This document shows, in pieces, positions 46,637 through 58,446 of a DNA stretch of 64,000 bases. The stretch's first letter is position 1, and the number at the start of each line of letters is the position of its first letter. The notes below the pieces were generated by a model. That model made no database searches. It had not been told where the DNA came from and saw only the letters and a list, made by a program, of their open reading frames with translations. Origin of the DNA: a bacterium (GTDB lineage: Bacteria > Patescibacteriota > Gracilibacteria > BD1-5 > UBA6164); assembly GCA_024635475.1 (NCBI GenBank), contig JAGXIW010000003.1, positions 248,001 through 312,000 on the forward strand, read 5' to 3'. The translations under genes and the position numbers were made by a program.

Positions 46637-46729
46637 AAAAATTTAGGGATTAGTTTTTAGTCCCTAGGCTTTAGATAAAAATATCAATTCCAGAAGCACT
46701 AATTACTAATCCCTAATTAACTTTTTAAA

Positions 46730-46805
46730 TGGAGCCGCTTATCAGATTTGAACTGATGACCGTTCGCTTACAAGGCGAATGCTCTACCAACTGAGCTAAA
46801 GCGGC
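46730..46805 (-). tRNA. tRNA-Thr (anticodon TGT)
   Basis: 76 bases, acceptor GCCGCTT, D-arm TAGCTCAGTTGGTAGAGCA, anticodon loop CTTGTAA (anticodon TGT), T-loop GTTCAAATC, discriminator T and encoded CCA. Confidence 0.93.
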
Positions 46806-46945
46806 AATTAAGTAGGACATATATTATGAAAAAAGATTATTTTGTCAAATAAAATATTAATATTATTAATATTAATTATAAAAAAGTTTTTATTAAAAAA
46901 ATTTGCTATTTGATTTTTTTTAAATAATATGTGGAAACAAAATTC

Positions 46946-47021
46946 GGGATAGTAGCTCAGTTGGTAGAGCAGGGCCCTTTTAAGGCCAAGGTCGTGGGTT
47001 CGAGCCCCGCCTGTCCCACCA
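46946..47021 (+). tRNA. tRNA-Lys (anticodon TTT)
   Basis: 76 bases on the opposite strand to the other three tRNAs: acceptor GGGATAG/CTGTCCC, anticodon loop CTTTTAA, T-loop GTTCGAGCC, discriminator A and encoded CCA. A possible -10 (TAATAT) lies about 17 bases upstream. Confidence 0.94.
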
Positions 47022-47040
47022 TTTTTAAAAAAGCTTAGAT

Positions 47041-47080
47041 AAAGCACTTTTCTCTTGTATAAAGGAAAGGTGCTTTTTTT
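47041..47080 (+). terminator. Terminator after tRNA-Lys
   Basis: AAAGCAC pairs with GTGCTTT and is followed by a T-run about 20 bases beyond the tRNA 3' end. Confidence 0.75.
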
Positions 47081-47161
47081 GATATTTTGTAAAATGGCTT
47101 AAAATAGATAAAAATGAAGTTCGAAGACCACAAGGTGGTTTTTACTTTATATTTTAACTAA

Positions 47162-47356
47162 AAAGTATGGAAAAATTGAGAAAGCTATATTGATGATAAA
47201 GGGATAAAATGGATATGGATAAACTCAGCTTATTATATTGATGATATGACAATTGAAGAAGCTAAGAGTAATATCAGAAAATATGCTAAAGAAATTGCAC
47301 CTGCACTTTTTGAGTTGGTTGCAAAATTAAATTGAAAATTAAAGAATAATAAGTAA
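47162..47356 (+). pseudogene. Start-less short ORF, possible gene remnant
   Basis: An open frame (TGA as Gly) gives GIKWIWINSAYYIDDMTIEE followed by a helical KEIAPALFELVAKLNGK segment. Composition looks coding, yet no ATG, GTG or TTG lies between the upstream stop (47159) and residue 28; an internal ATG at 47246 would leave 36 residues. An ATG at 47168 starts in a different frame and stops early. It may be a decayed or frameshifted gene. I see no family. The remaining gap from the tRNA to 47391 shows nothing else except the tRNA terminator. Confidence 0.4.
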
Positions 47357-47391
47357 AACTAAATAAATTTAATTTTTAAATTTTATATTCT

Positions 47392-48051
47392 ATGAGAGAT
47401 AAGGATTTTTCAAAAATAAGTAAAAATTTTTTAGATTTATTATGTGAAACATTTTGAAATTATTATTTATGGGAAAGAATTAGAGAATTTATTAATTCTA
47501 AAAGTGAAACAGCAAATTTTATTGATGAAAGATATAAGGAATTTTTTGTGCCAGTATTATTTGCTTTACAAGATAAATATATGCTGTTGTTAGCTAATTT
47601 ATTGGATTCTGAAAAAGAAAATAAAGATAAAAAAGTAATAAGTATATATGAATTACTATTGTTTGTTGGTGAAAATGATAGGAAAATTATAGATTTAAAA
47701 CTAGAAAAATTAAATGAAGAAAAAAAGAAATTAAGTAAATGGAGAAATAAATATATAGCACACAAAGACTATACTTTATGAATTAAAGGCTATAATGATT
47801 TTACAAAAAAATATCATTTAAATTTTACAGATTTATATAATATGATGTTAATCTTATGAGAAGTTTATGATGATATAATATATATTGTAGATAAAAATCC
47901 TTGAAATGATTTTTCTGATATTAAAGATTCATATGAAGTATGATTTAATAAACTTATTAATGATATAAAATATTTTATTCCTGTTAATGAAGATGAAATA
48001 ATAAAAATTATTAGTGATAAGATAATAAAAGAAGAGTTTAATCATACATAA
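47392..48051 (+). CDS. HEPN-like protein (AbiU2-type)
   Basis: 219 residues, all helical by composition. The central motif SKWRNKYIAHKD matches the HEPN active-site pattern (R-N-x-x-x-x-H), as in AbiU2 and other abortive-infection or RNase toxin HEPN proteins. HEPN domains cleave RNA in toxin-antitoxin and phage-defence systems. No antitoxin (MNT) gene is adjacent, so defence is inferred from motif and accessory context after a tRNA gene. It has an ATG start and TAA stop; two glycines near the motif are TGA. Confidence 0.65.
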
Positions 48052-48142
48052 CTTTCCTTAAAGACTCACATATTTTCAAAACTTCTGCTTGATTTTTTTT
48101 TAAAAATCATATATTAAAAATGATAATAAAACAACTATATAT

Positions 48143-49374
48143 ATGATTAAAACATTTTTACAAGCTTTTAATAAATTACCTAACTCAAATAAATCTATGG
48201 TTTATTTGATGTGGGTATACTCAACATGAAATATTATAACATCTATTTTTATAAATATATATATTTATAAAATACATAACTCTTTTCAAGATTTAATTAA
48301 TTATAATTTAATATTTCGGACATCTACCTTTATAGGTTTTTCATTTATATGATGGATTATGTGAATTTTAAGAAAAGATATAAAAAATATTATTATATAT
48401 CATATATTCTTTTCATAATTTCATTTATTGTTTTATTTATTTTAAAATGATATTTATTTTGAGTTTATATATTTTCTTTTTTATATGCTTTATGATTTTG
48501 AGCTTTTCGGAATGCAGTACATACACAAGAATTGAAAAATATAGAAGATAAAAATAGGGATTTTTATTCATCTTCAATTACCGCATGAAAAAACTTGATA
48601 GACATTTTTATTCCACTATTAGTAGCTTTTATATTTTTCTTATCTTGAATATTTTATTTTGATTGATATGTTATTTTATTTTTTATTTTACCGCTTATTT
48701 ATATATTTTCTTTTGTATTTATAAACAATATTGAGTCATATATTCCTAATAGAATTACAAAAAGAAATTTCATTAATTTTTTCAATTTTAAAAAATATAA
48801 ATACTGACATTTATACTTTCTTATTTGATGATTTAATTCAGGTTTTAGTTCTGTAATACCTATTGTTGTAAGTATCTATTTATTAAAAAATGAGGTTAAT
48901 ATTTGATTATTTCAATGATTATTATCACTTATATCTACATTTTTAATTGTTCATTTTTCTTTTAAAAGAAATTGAAAAAATAGACTAAAATATTTTAGCA
49001 TTTTTTCTTTTTTGATTTTTATTAATTTTATAATAATTTCATTTAATTTCAATTTAACTTATTTTATTATATTCTCTCTTATTTGATTGTTTTTATTACC
49101 TTTGTTTAGAGTTTCTGAACATATCTATGACTTATCTTTAATGGATAATATAAAAACAGAAAATAGTGATTTTTACCCTGCTATGATTATGAGAGAAATA
49201 TTTCTATGGGTTTGAAGAATATGAGCATTATTGGTATTATCTATTATCACGAAATCAAATATTCTTAACTTTGATACAACTCAAACTCTAAAAATATGAC
49301 TACTCCTTATTTGAGTTTTTTATATTTTATCAGTTATAAGTATTTATTTTTGGGAAAAAAATGAGAAAATTTAA
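48143..49374 (+). pseudogene. Frameshifted multi-spanning membrane protein (MFS-like)
   Basis: A frame opens with ATG at 48143 (MIKTFLQAFNKLPNSNK) and runs to TAA at 48416, encoding about 91 residues with two TM helices. The adjacent frame carries on without interruption to TAA at 49372, with roughly ten more TM helices and loop motifs such as FRNAVHTQELKN and RVSEHIYDL typical of MFS-type transporters. The break lies about 48350-48415, where both frames are open, so a single-base shift (real or sequencing error) explains it. If real the gene is broken; if an error, the full protein would be about 410 residues. Confidence 0.7.
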
Positions 49375-49433
49375 TATACTATTATATATATAATAGTAAC
49401 CTTTTTTACTTTGATTACCAAAATTATAAATAA

Positions 49434-49481
49434 CAAAAAAATCTCTCTATTATGCTAAAAATGCAGTAGAGAGATTTTTTG
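49434..49481 (+). terminator. Terminator after the membrane protein
   Basis: AATCTCTCTA and TAGAGAGATT pair around a 17-base loop and are followed by a T-run. Confidence 0.85.
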
Positions 49482-49540
49482 TTCTCACTTTTGTTTGTAA
49501 ATTGTATTTATAAAGTACTAATTAATAATAGAATGTATAG

Positions 49541-49568
49541 TTGACAAATATAAAAATACGGTTATATT
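49541..49568 (+). promoter_or_regulatory. Probable sigma-70-type promoter of the duplicated methyltransferase
   Basis: TTGACA at 49541-49546 and TATATT at 49563-49568 are 16 bases apart, 32 bases before the ATG of the first copy. It is the best match to consensus seen in the window. Confidence 0.6.
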
Positions 49569-49600
49569 TTATTTATTAATAAATAATCATCATAGACCAA

Positions 49601-50242
49601 ATGAGAATTATTCATACAGATGATATCGAAATATGAGCTCTAGATAGTAAACAACATGAATCAATTTGATATGTTGCTTGAAAAGTAAGAAAAAAATTAA
49701 GGAAATATAAATTTAAACATCCGCACTCAGATTTAAATTATGCTTTTGATATATTAGATAATTTTTGGCAGAAAATTTTAAAAATTTTAGATTATGAAAC
49801 TTCAGGTAAAAGAATTTTAGATTTATGATGTGGTGCAAAAAAAGGGAATGTTGAATCAAAATACTTTAAACAAAGATATCAACCCTGGTTAGGAAGATTT
49901 ATCCATGCAACAAGAGATAAAACTGGAATTGATTATGTAGGTGTTGATATAGGGGATTTATCTTCAGAGAAATTTAATGGTATTCAGATGGATTTATTAA
50001 AAAAGAATTGTTTGACAAATAATTTTATAGAAAATCAATTTGATCTTGTAATTTCAAAGAGATTATTCGATTCACCTGAATTGGAAAAACAAATTAGTAA
50101 TACTGAAAGTGAACTGAATGCAACTTATGAATCAGCACTGGAATTAAAAGCGAATATACTTCCACAAATAGAAAGAATTCTTAAACCAGACTGAATTTTC
50201 TTATGGCAAGGAGGAAATACAGAATTATTTAAAAGTAAATAA
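49601..50242 (+). CDS. Putative SAM-dependent methyltransferase, copy 1
   Basis: 213 residues. RILDLGCGAKKGNVES is a class I methylase motif I, and DYVGVDIGD the acidic end of beta 2; a family-specific block follows the first motif (KYFKQRYQPWLGRF, HATRDKTG). Motif IV-like DLVISKRLF and a C-terminal GIFLWQGGN complete the fold. It is closely similar to the gene at 50408-51052, a tandem duplicate, but the N-terminal 60 residues diverge. I cannot name the substrate. The gene begins an accessory segment after its own promoter. Confidence 0.75.
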
Positions 50243-50243
50243 T

Positions 50244-50306
50244 ATTTCAATTAAAGAACACTTAGATATATCAACTGAACAGCACACAAGCGAAGATAGA
50301 CTATAA
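50244..50306 (+). pseudogene. 20-codon remnant of the downstream unknown gene
   Basis: In frame with nothing upstream, codons encode ISIKEHLDISTEQHTSEDRL then TAA. The gene at 51057 starts MSLKEHLNLSAEQHTSKG, so this is a truncated copy of its 5' end. The start codon has become ATT. It lies two bases after copy 1 of the methyltransferase, the same spot in which the full gene follows copy 2. Confidence 0.85.
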
Positions 50307-50407
50307 TCTAAAATTAAATGTAGAGTTATACTATTTTTATAGAAAAAGTTTTGTATTAAAATAAAAATCACAGAATTAAAATTTAATAAATAACCATTCT
50401 AAACCAA

Positions 50408-51052
50408 ATGAAAATTATTCATAGAGATGATATAGAAAGTGGAGTTTGAGATAGTAATTATGAATCAACATGATATGTTCATAAAGAAATAAAAGAAGGT
50501 TCAATGCAATATATAAAAACTTATCCTTCATATTCAGGATGGGGTTCTAATGAAGTTTATCGTAGGTTAGATAGAATGTGGCTGAGAATTCTAAAAATTT
50601 TAGATCATGATACATCGGGTAAAAAAATCTTAGAATTAGGATGCGGTGCAAAAAATGGAAATATCGAATCAAAGTATTTTAAACATAGATATCAACCTTG
50701 GTTAGGAAGATTTCTTCATGCAACAAGAGATAAAACAGGAATTGATTATGTGGGTGTTGATATAGGAGATTTATCTTCTGAGAGTTTTAAAAGTATACAG
50801 ATGAGCTTATTAGAAGAAAATTGTTTGATAAATAATTTTGCAGAAAATCAATTTGATCTTGTAATAGCACGAATGTTATTCAATTCGCCTGAATTGGAAA
50901 AACAAATTACTAATACCGAAGAAAAGAAAGATGCATCTCATGAATCAGCACTGAAATTAAGAACAAATCTACTTTCTCAAATAGAAAAAATTCTTAAACC
51001 AGAGTGAATTTTTTACTGGCAAGGAGGAAATAGAGAATTATTTAATAATTAA
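50408..51052 (+). CDS. Putative SAM-dependent methyltransferase, copy 2
   Basis: 214 residues. KILELGCGAKNGNIES is motif I, DYVGVDIGD follows, and DLVIARMLF and EGIFYWQGGN close the Rossmann part. Against copy 1 the central 110 residues are nearly identical, while the N-terminus (about residues 20-60) and parts of the C-terminus differ. It starts 101 bases after the remnant and ends 4 bases before the unknown gene, so the two are co-transcribed and probably work together. The ATG is preceded by the same ACCAAATGA context as copy 1, confirming the duplication unit includes the 5' flank. Confidence 0.75.
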
Positions 51053-51056
51053 TAAT

Positions 51057-52940
51057 ATGTCACTTAAAGAACATTTAAACTTATCAGCTGAACAGCACAC
51101 AAGCAAAGGTAGTTATTCTTGACCTTTTTCTTTGATCGAAACAAAAATTACAGTAACATCAATATTGGAATATGATTATAAGATAAGACCTAGTTTCATA
51201 ATGAATGAAGAATTCATACTTGATATAATCAAAAAAAATAGTAAATGAAACAATGATACATTATCATTATTTTGACTTAGTTATAAGGAAGAACTTGAAC
51301 AGAGTCTAGCCGATAAAATGTCTAAAGTTGGGCTTGTATTTGTATGAAAGGAAATTCCTGAAGTATCTCCAGAATCATACTTAGAAGCTTGTAGAACTCT
51401 TTTTATTCAACCAGGATCTAGTTATGCAATTTGACATAAATCATATAAGAAAATGTTGAGTATTTGTCATCCTGATAAAGTGCCTCAAATGGTAAAAAAA
51501 ATACTTCCTCCAGAACCTCAAGATTGATCAATTTTAAAATTTCATTCAAATAAAAATCAAATAAAAGAAAAGGTAAAAACTTTAGATTTACTAAAAAGTG
51601 AAGAGCTTGATGTAGTAAAATCTGAGATTATGGAATTCATCAAAAATTTTATAAAATATATTATCTCTGATATTGAATCTATTTTTACAAAAACATATCC
51701 TGAAAAAAATGAAATTTCAAAAGAAGAAAAAATAAAAATTCATTCAGAGTTGTTTATACAAAATTATTGAATTTCTTTTGAGGAGTTCTACGAATTGTTT
51801 GAAGAAAGAAAAAATAAAGAAATAATTTGGAATGAACTAAAGATTAGAATAGAATCAGATATTTGAGAAAAATTTGCTGTTACAAGAGATAATATTGAGA
51901 AAGCTTGGGAAATATTTCAATCCTATCAATGAATTTCTTGGGAACAAGCTAAAAATATCGATATAATATGGTGAATCTGAGAATGGAATGAAAGTCTCTA
52001 TAAAAAAATAGATTTAGATAGAAATGATGCAATTGTCTGAGCATCTTTACTTAGTAAAAGAGGATCTCTTTGGAGAGAAAAATATTGAAAAAAAACTAAT
52101 TTTTCTAATGGTGAAAGTCTTTTTGCACATATAATCAGGCAGATTCCAAAAGAAAAATGGCCAAAGGATTTAATTAAGTTAATACAATTACTTGAAAGTG
52201 AAAATTTTGATGAAAACAATATTATTATTTTAGCTACAAATTTAAAAGAAAGTACTTTCCAAAAATCAGAAAATTTTGATGAAATTATGGAAAGTATAAT
52301 TATGTATCCTCGGAGTTTTTCGGAAAGTTATGAAGAATTCCCTTTTGAACCGACTCTCATTTTTTGAAAATGATATACTTGGAATTATTGACTTTATGAG
52401 CAAGATTATGATATCCCACTTTGGTTACTTTTTTCTCATCTTTATCTAAATATAGCCCGAAGCATACCAATAAAAATAGGAGAAAAATTTTTAAAAAAAT
52501 ACTTTAAAGATATTTCAGTTCATGAAATAGTAGAAATTGTTCAAAAAATGAACAAAAAAGAAGATCCTGAAGAGATTTTTGATACAAGAATTGATGAACT
52601 TATAAAAGATATGCCTTCCAGGGAAGCCAATGAACTCAGAAATGAGATTCTTGATATAGTTGATGCGATTTATAACTGACTTACTATCACAAAAATAGAT
52701 GATTTACATTATGAGACTCTAGAAAAAACGACAATTTGAGTTGAATCATTACCTGACTGAAGACTAAATCTTTATTTTCCAGTGAATCATTATGAAAGTA
52801 GTTGTGCAACTTATGAAGAATTACATTTTACAGCCAAAGAAGTCAAAACAATGTATCTCACAGCTCTTGAATCAAATGTTCTTGATTCTCATAAAAGTGC
52901 AATGAGGGGTTTAGAATATAATTCAGAAGAGAATAGTTAA
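51057..52940 (+). CDS. Unknown 627-residue protein linked to the methyltransferase pair
   Basis: I do not recognise a family. The N-terminal MSLKEHLNLSAEQHTSKG is the segment found again as a remnant at 50244. The body is helix-rich, with charged stretches (EFYELFEERKNKEIIWNEL), a conserved-looking segment CHPDKVP near residue 140, and a C-terminal VNHYESSCATYEELHF. No signal peptide or TM helix is visible, so it is probably cytosolic. It starts 4 bases after copy 2 of the methyltransferase. Codon use and TGA glycines are normal for the genome. The tight coupling implies a shared pathway of unknown nature. Confidence 0.7.
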
Positions 52941-53111
52941 TAATGAAATAATATTTTTTATTGTTAAATTTATTTAAATAATGCTTATTAATAATTTATT
53001 TATAAGAATAAAATCAATATTGTCAAAATTAAAAATTACTGCTCTAAAAATTTTACTTATAAAAAAAAATAAATATAATATTTAAGAGTTTATTTATTAA
53101 AGATAAAAATT

Positions 53112-53426
53112 ATGTGAGCAATTGTAATAACAGAACAAAATTTTGATGAAACTATAGCTTCAGGAGTTACTTTGGTGGATTTTTGGGCTGAATGGTGTGG
53201 TCCTTGTCAGATGATGCTTCCTATATTATCTGATTTTGCAGTTAAAATGGAATGAAAAATGAAAGTTGGTAAAGTTAATGTAGATGAAAACTGAAATTTA
53301 GCAGCAAAATTTAGAGTTATGAGTATACCTTTTTTAATTATATTCAAAGATTGAAAAGCTGTTGAACAATTGGTTTGAGTTCAACCGATTGATAGTTTAG
53401 AAAAAATTTGTGAAAAATATTTATAA
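53112..53426 (+). CDS. trxA: Thioredoxin
   Basis: 104 residues. The active site [11 protein letters not shown] is canonical, followed by the cis-proline motif [12 protein letters not shown] and the LEKICEKYL tail. Thioredoxin keeps cytosolic disulfides reduced through CGPC cycling. Here the first CGPC glycine is GGT while several others in the gene are TGA. ATG is 10 bases after an AGATAAAAATT run with no Shine-Dalgarno. A terminator follows immediately. Confidence 0.96.
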
Positions 53427-53430
53427 TATA

Positions 53431-53480
53431 AAAACAAAAAAAACTGTGAAATATTAATCTCACAGTTTTTTTTGTTTTTA
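53431..53480. terminator. Bidirectional terminator
   Basis: AAAACAAAAAAAACTGTGA pairs with TCACAGTTTTTTTTGTTTT, between trxA and the convergent MBL-fold gene. Confidence 0.9.
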
Positions 53481-53488
53481 TATATTTT

Positions 53489-53959
53489 TTACCCAACTTT
53501 CAAATTCACAAATTCAGTTATATCTCCTTGAATTGATCATTTGATTTTTAGAGTTTCAATTTCTTCTTTGTGTTGTGAAATAGAGGTGAAAAATACATCT
53601 TTTCATTCTCAATATGGTAAAACCATTTTTGCTTCTATATTTTCATATACTTTTATACTATTTTTACTTCAAGGTAAGATAAGTAAATCTACATCTCAAA
53701 AAAATGATAGTATTTCTTCACTAAAATCAAATGTATCATCAGTGATTATAACTATTCTTTGAGCATCAAGAGTTAGATTATAAAAAAGTATACCTTTATA
53801 GTCTTTAACTTCAGCTAATATACTTCATTTTTCATATTCTCACCCGTTAGAAATAGAAAAAGAATCAATTGATACATCTTTAGTTTCTATATTAAAAACA
53901 ACTTCTTTTTTAGAAGCATTTTGAATTATTAATTTATTATTTTTGTAAAAAATTTCCAT
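53489..53959 (-). CDS. Degenerate metallo-beta-lactamase-fold protein (UlaG-like)
   Basis: 156 residues. GGEYEKGSIL near residue 39, FGDVDLLILPG near residue 88 and EAKMVLPYGEGKDVFF near residue 108 are typical of the UlaG/L-ascorbate-lactonase branch. The HxHxDH zinc motif and the early strands that carry it are missing; there are almost no histidines (one at about residue 132). It is therefore an inactive or repurposed relative, like the shortened MBL proteins common in CPR genomes. It is 14 bases from the Nudix gene, downstream of it on the same strand. Confidence 0.6.
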
Positions 53960-53973
53960 AGTTTGTTTGTATG

Positions 53974-54426
53974 TTAAATAAAATAAGTTCTATTTTTTGA
54001 TATAATTCAATTTAAATCAAATCTCAAATCTATGTTTTTAATTTCATCTATCAAAATCCATTCGTATCATATAAATCTTTCCTCTTTTTGTACTATTGGA
54101 TCATCATTTCATTTATATTTAACTAAAAATAGGTATACATCTTTGTCTATTAATGGTGTATTTTCCAAATATCCAGCTTTGAATGTATAATTTATTTTTG
54201 TTATAAATTTGATAACTTCTAGGTCTTCTACTTTTAATCAAGTTTCTTCATTTATCTCTCTTATTGCCGATACCTTAGCTATTTCACCATCTTCTATATG
54301 TCATTTAGGTATTACATATTCTTCTATTTGTTTAGAGTTTTTCCATTTTAAAAGTAAAATTTCTATTTTATTATTGTTTCTACGATACACAACTCCTCCT
54401 GAGCTTTTTTCATATATTTTAGCCAT
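53974..54426 (-). CDS. Nudix hydrolase
   Basis: 150 residues. The Nudix box is complete: GHIEDGEIAKVSAIREINEE followed by TGL, with the expected Gly, Glu and REUxEExGU spacing. Upstream SSGGVVYRRNNNKIEILLLK is the usual N-terminal strand. Nudix enzymes hydrolyse nucleoside diphosphate derivatives such as oxidised dNTPs or Ap4A; the substrate is unassigned. The start codon choice is fixed by MAKIYEKSSGG. Confidence 0.93.
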
Positions 54427-54571
54427 AACACACTTTTTTTATATAAATTAAGAGTATTATAAACAAAAATCAAATAAAAACAAATTTTTAGGTTTTTTTA
54501 CAAATAAAACTTTTTTTAGAAACAATTTTATTTATAATGAATTTTATATTTAATTTTTAAAAATAAAAAAT

Positions 54572-55705
54572 ATGAATTATTTTGAAGAAAGCTTAATTTT
54601 ACATAAAAAATTATCTGGAAAATTGGAAACTGTTTCTAAGATAAAAATAGAAAACAAAAACGACTTGAGTTTAGCTTATACTCCGTGAGTTGCAGAGCCT
54701 TGTAGAGAAATATTTAAAGATAAATCAAAAGTATATGATTATACCTTAAAGTCTAATACAGTAGCAGTAATAAGTGATTGAAGTGCTGTCTTATGACTTG
54801 GTAATATATGACCTGAAGCATGACTTCCTGTTATGGAATGAAAATGTGTTTTAATTAAAGAATTTGCTTGAATTAATGCTTTTCCAATAGTTTTAGACAC
54901 TCAAGATACAGAAGAAATTATAAAAACAATTAAACATATAGCACCAACTTTTGGTTGAATCAATTTAGAAGATTTCTCAGCACCCAGATGTTTTGAGATA
55001 GAAGAGAGATTAAAAAATGAATTAGATATACCTGTTTTTCATGATGATCAACATGGTACTGCTGTAGTAGTTTTGGCTTGAATTATCAATTCTCTAAAAA
55101 TAACAAATAGAAAAAAAGAAGATTTAAAAATTGTAGTTAATGGACTTTGAGCTGCTTGAACTGCAATAATAAAATTATTAAAATTATATTGAATAAATAA
55201 TATAATTGTTTGTGATAGTAAATGAATTGTTTCAAAAAGAAGAACTGATTTAAATAACGAGAAACAAAAAATATTAGAAATTACAAATAATGAAAATCTA
55301 TCAGGAATTTTAAAAGATGCTGTTATATGAAGAGATTTATTTATATGAGTTTCAGCTCCACTTATTTTGACTTCAGAAATGGTTAAGACAATGAATAAAG
55401 ATAGTATAATTTTTGCAATGGCAAATCCGACTCCAGAGATTATGCCAGAAGATGCTTATCTAGGATGAGCGAAAATAGTGGCAACTTGAAGAAGTGATTA
55501 TCCTAACCAATTAAACAATGTTTTAGTATTTCCTTGAGTATTTAAATGAGCTTTGCAAAATAAAGTTCGTATGATAACTGATGAAATGAAGATAAATGCA
55601 GCAATAGCCTTGGCTTCTTGTGTACAAAATCCAACTGTAAATGAAATTATTCCTTCTCCATTTGATAAAAATGTAGCAGATGTAATTGCAAATTCAATAA
55701 GATAA
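54572..55705 (+). CDS. NAD(P)-dependent malic enzyme
   Basis: 377 residues, the small (about 380-400) bacterial type. SLAYTPGVAEPC holds the catalytic tyrosine; SDGSAVLGLGNIGPEAGLPV, the metal site [21 protein letters not shown], the nucleotide-binding GLGAAGTA and MANPTPEI are all in place. It decarboxylates malate to pyruvate with reduction of NAD(P). With no other central-metabolic gene in view, malate may be a fermentable substrate here. It ends 124 bases before gyrA. Confidence 0.94.
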
Positions 55706-55829
55706 ATTATTTGTTTTATAGTCAAAAAACTGAATAACTTTTTTTGTAAATAAAAAAAATTTACTTTATTCTTGAAAAATAGACAAAAGTAATTAAAATC
55801 AAACAAATTACTTTTTAAAACAAATTTAA

Positions 55830-58418
<2,589 letters not shown>

Positions 58419-58446
58419 AAAGTGAAAAATATTTTTTTTTAAACTT

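Noticed and set aside
54209-54451. Rightward frame over the Nudix gene
   Set aside because: Antisense of a gene with a perfect Nudix box.
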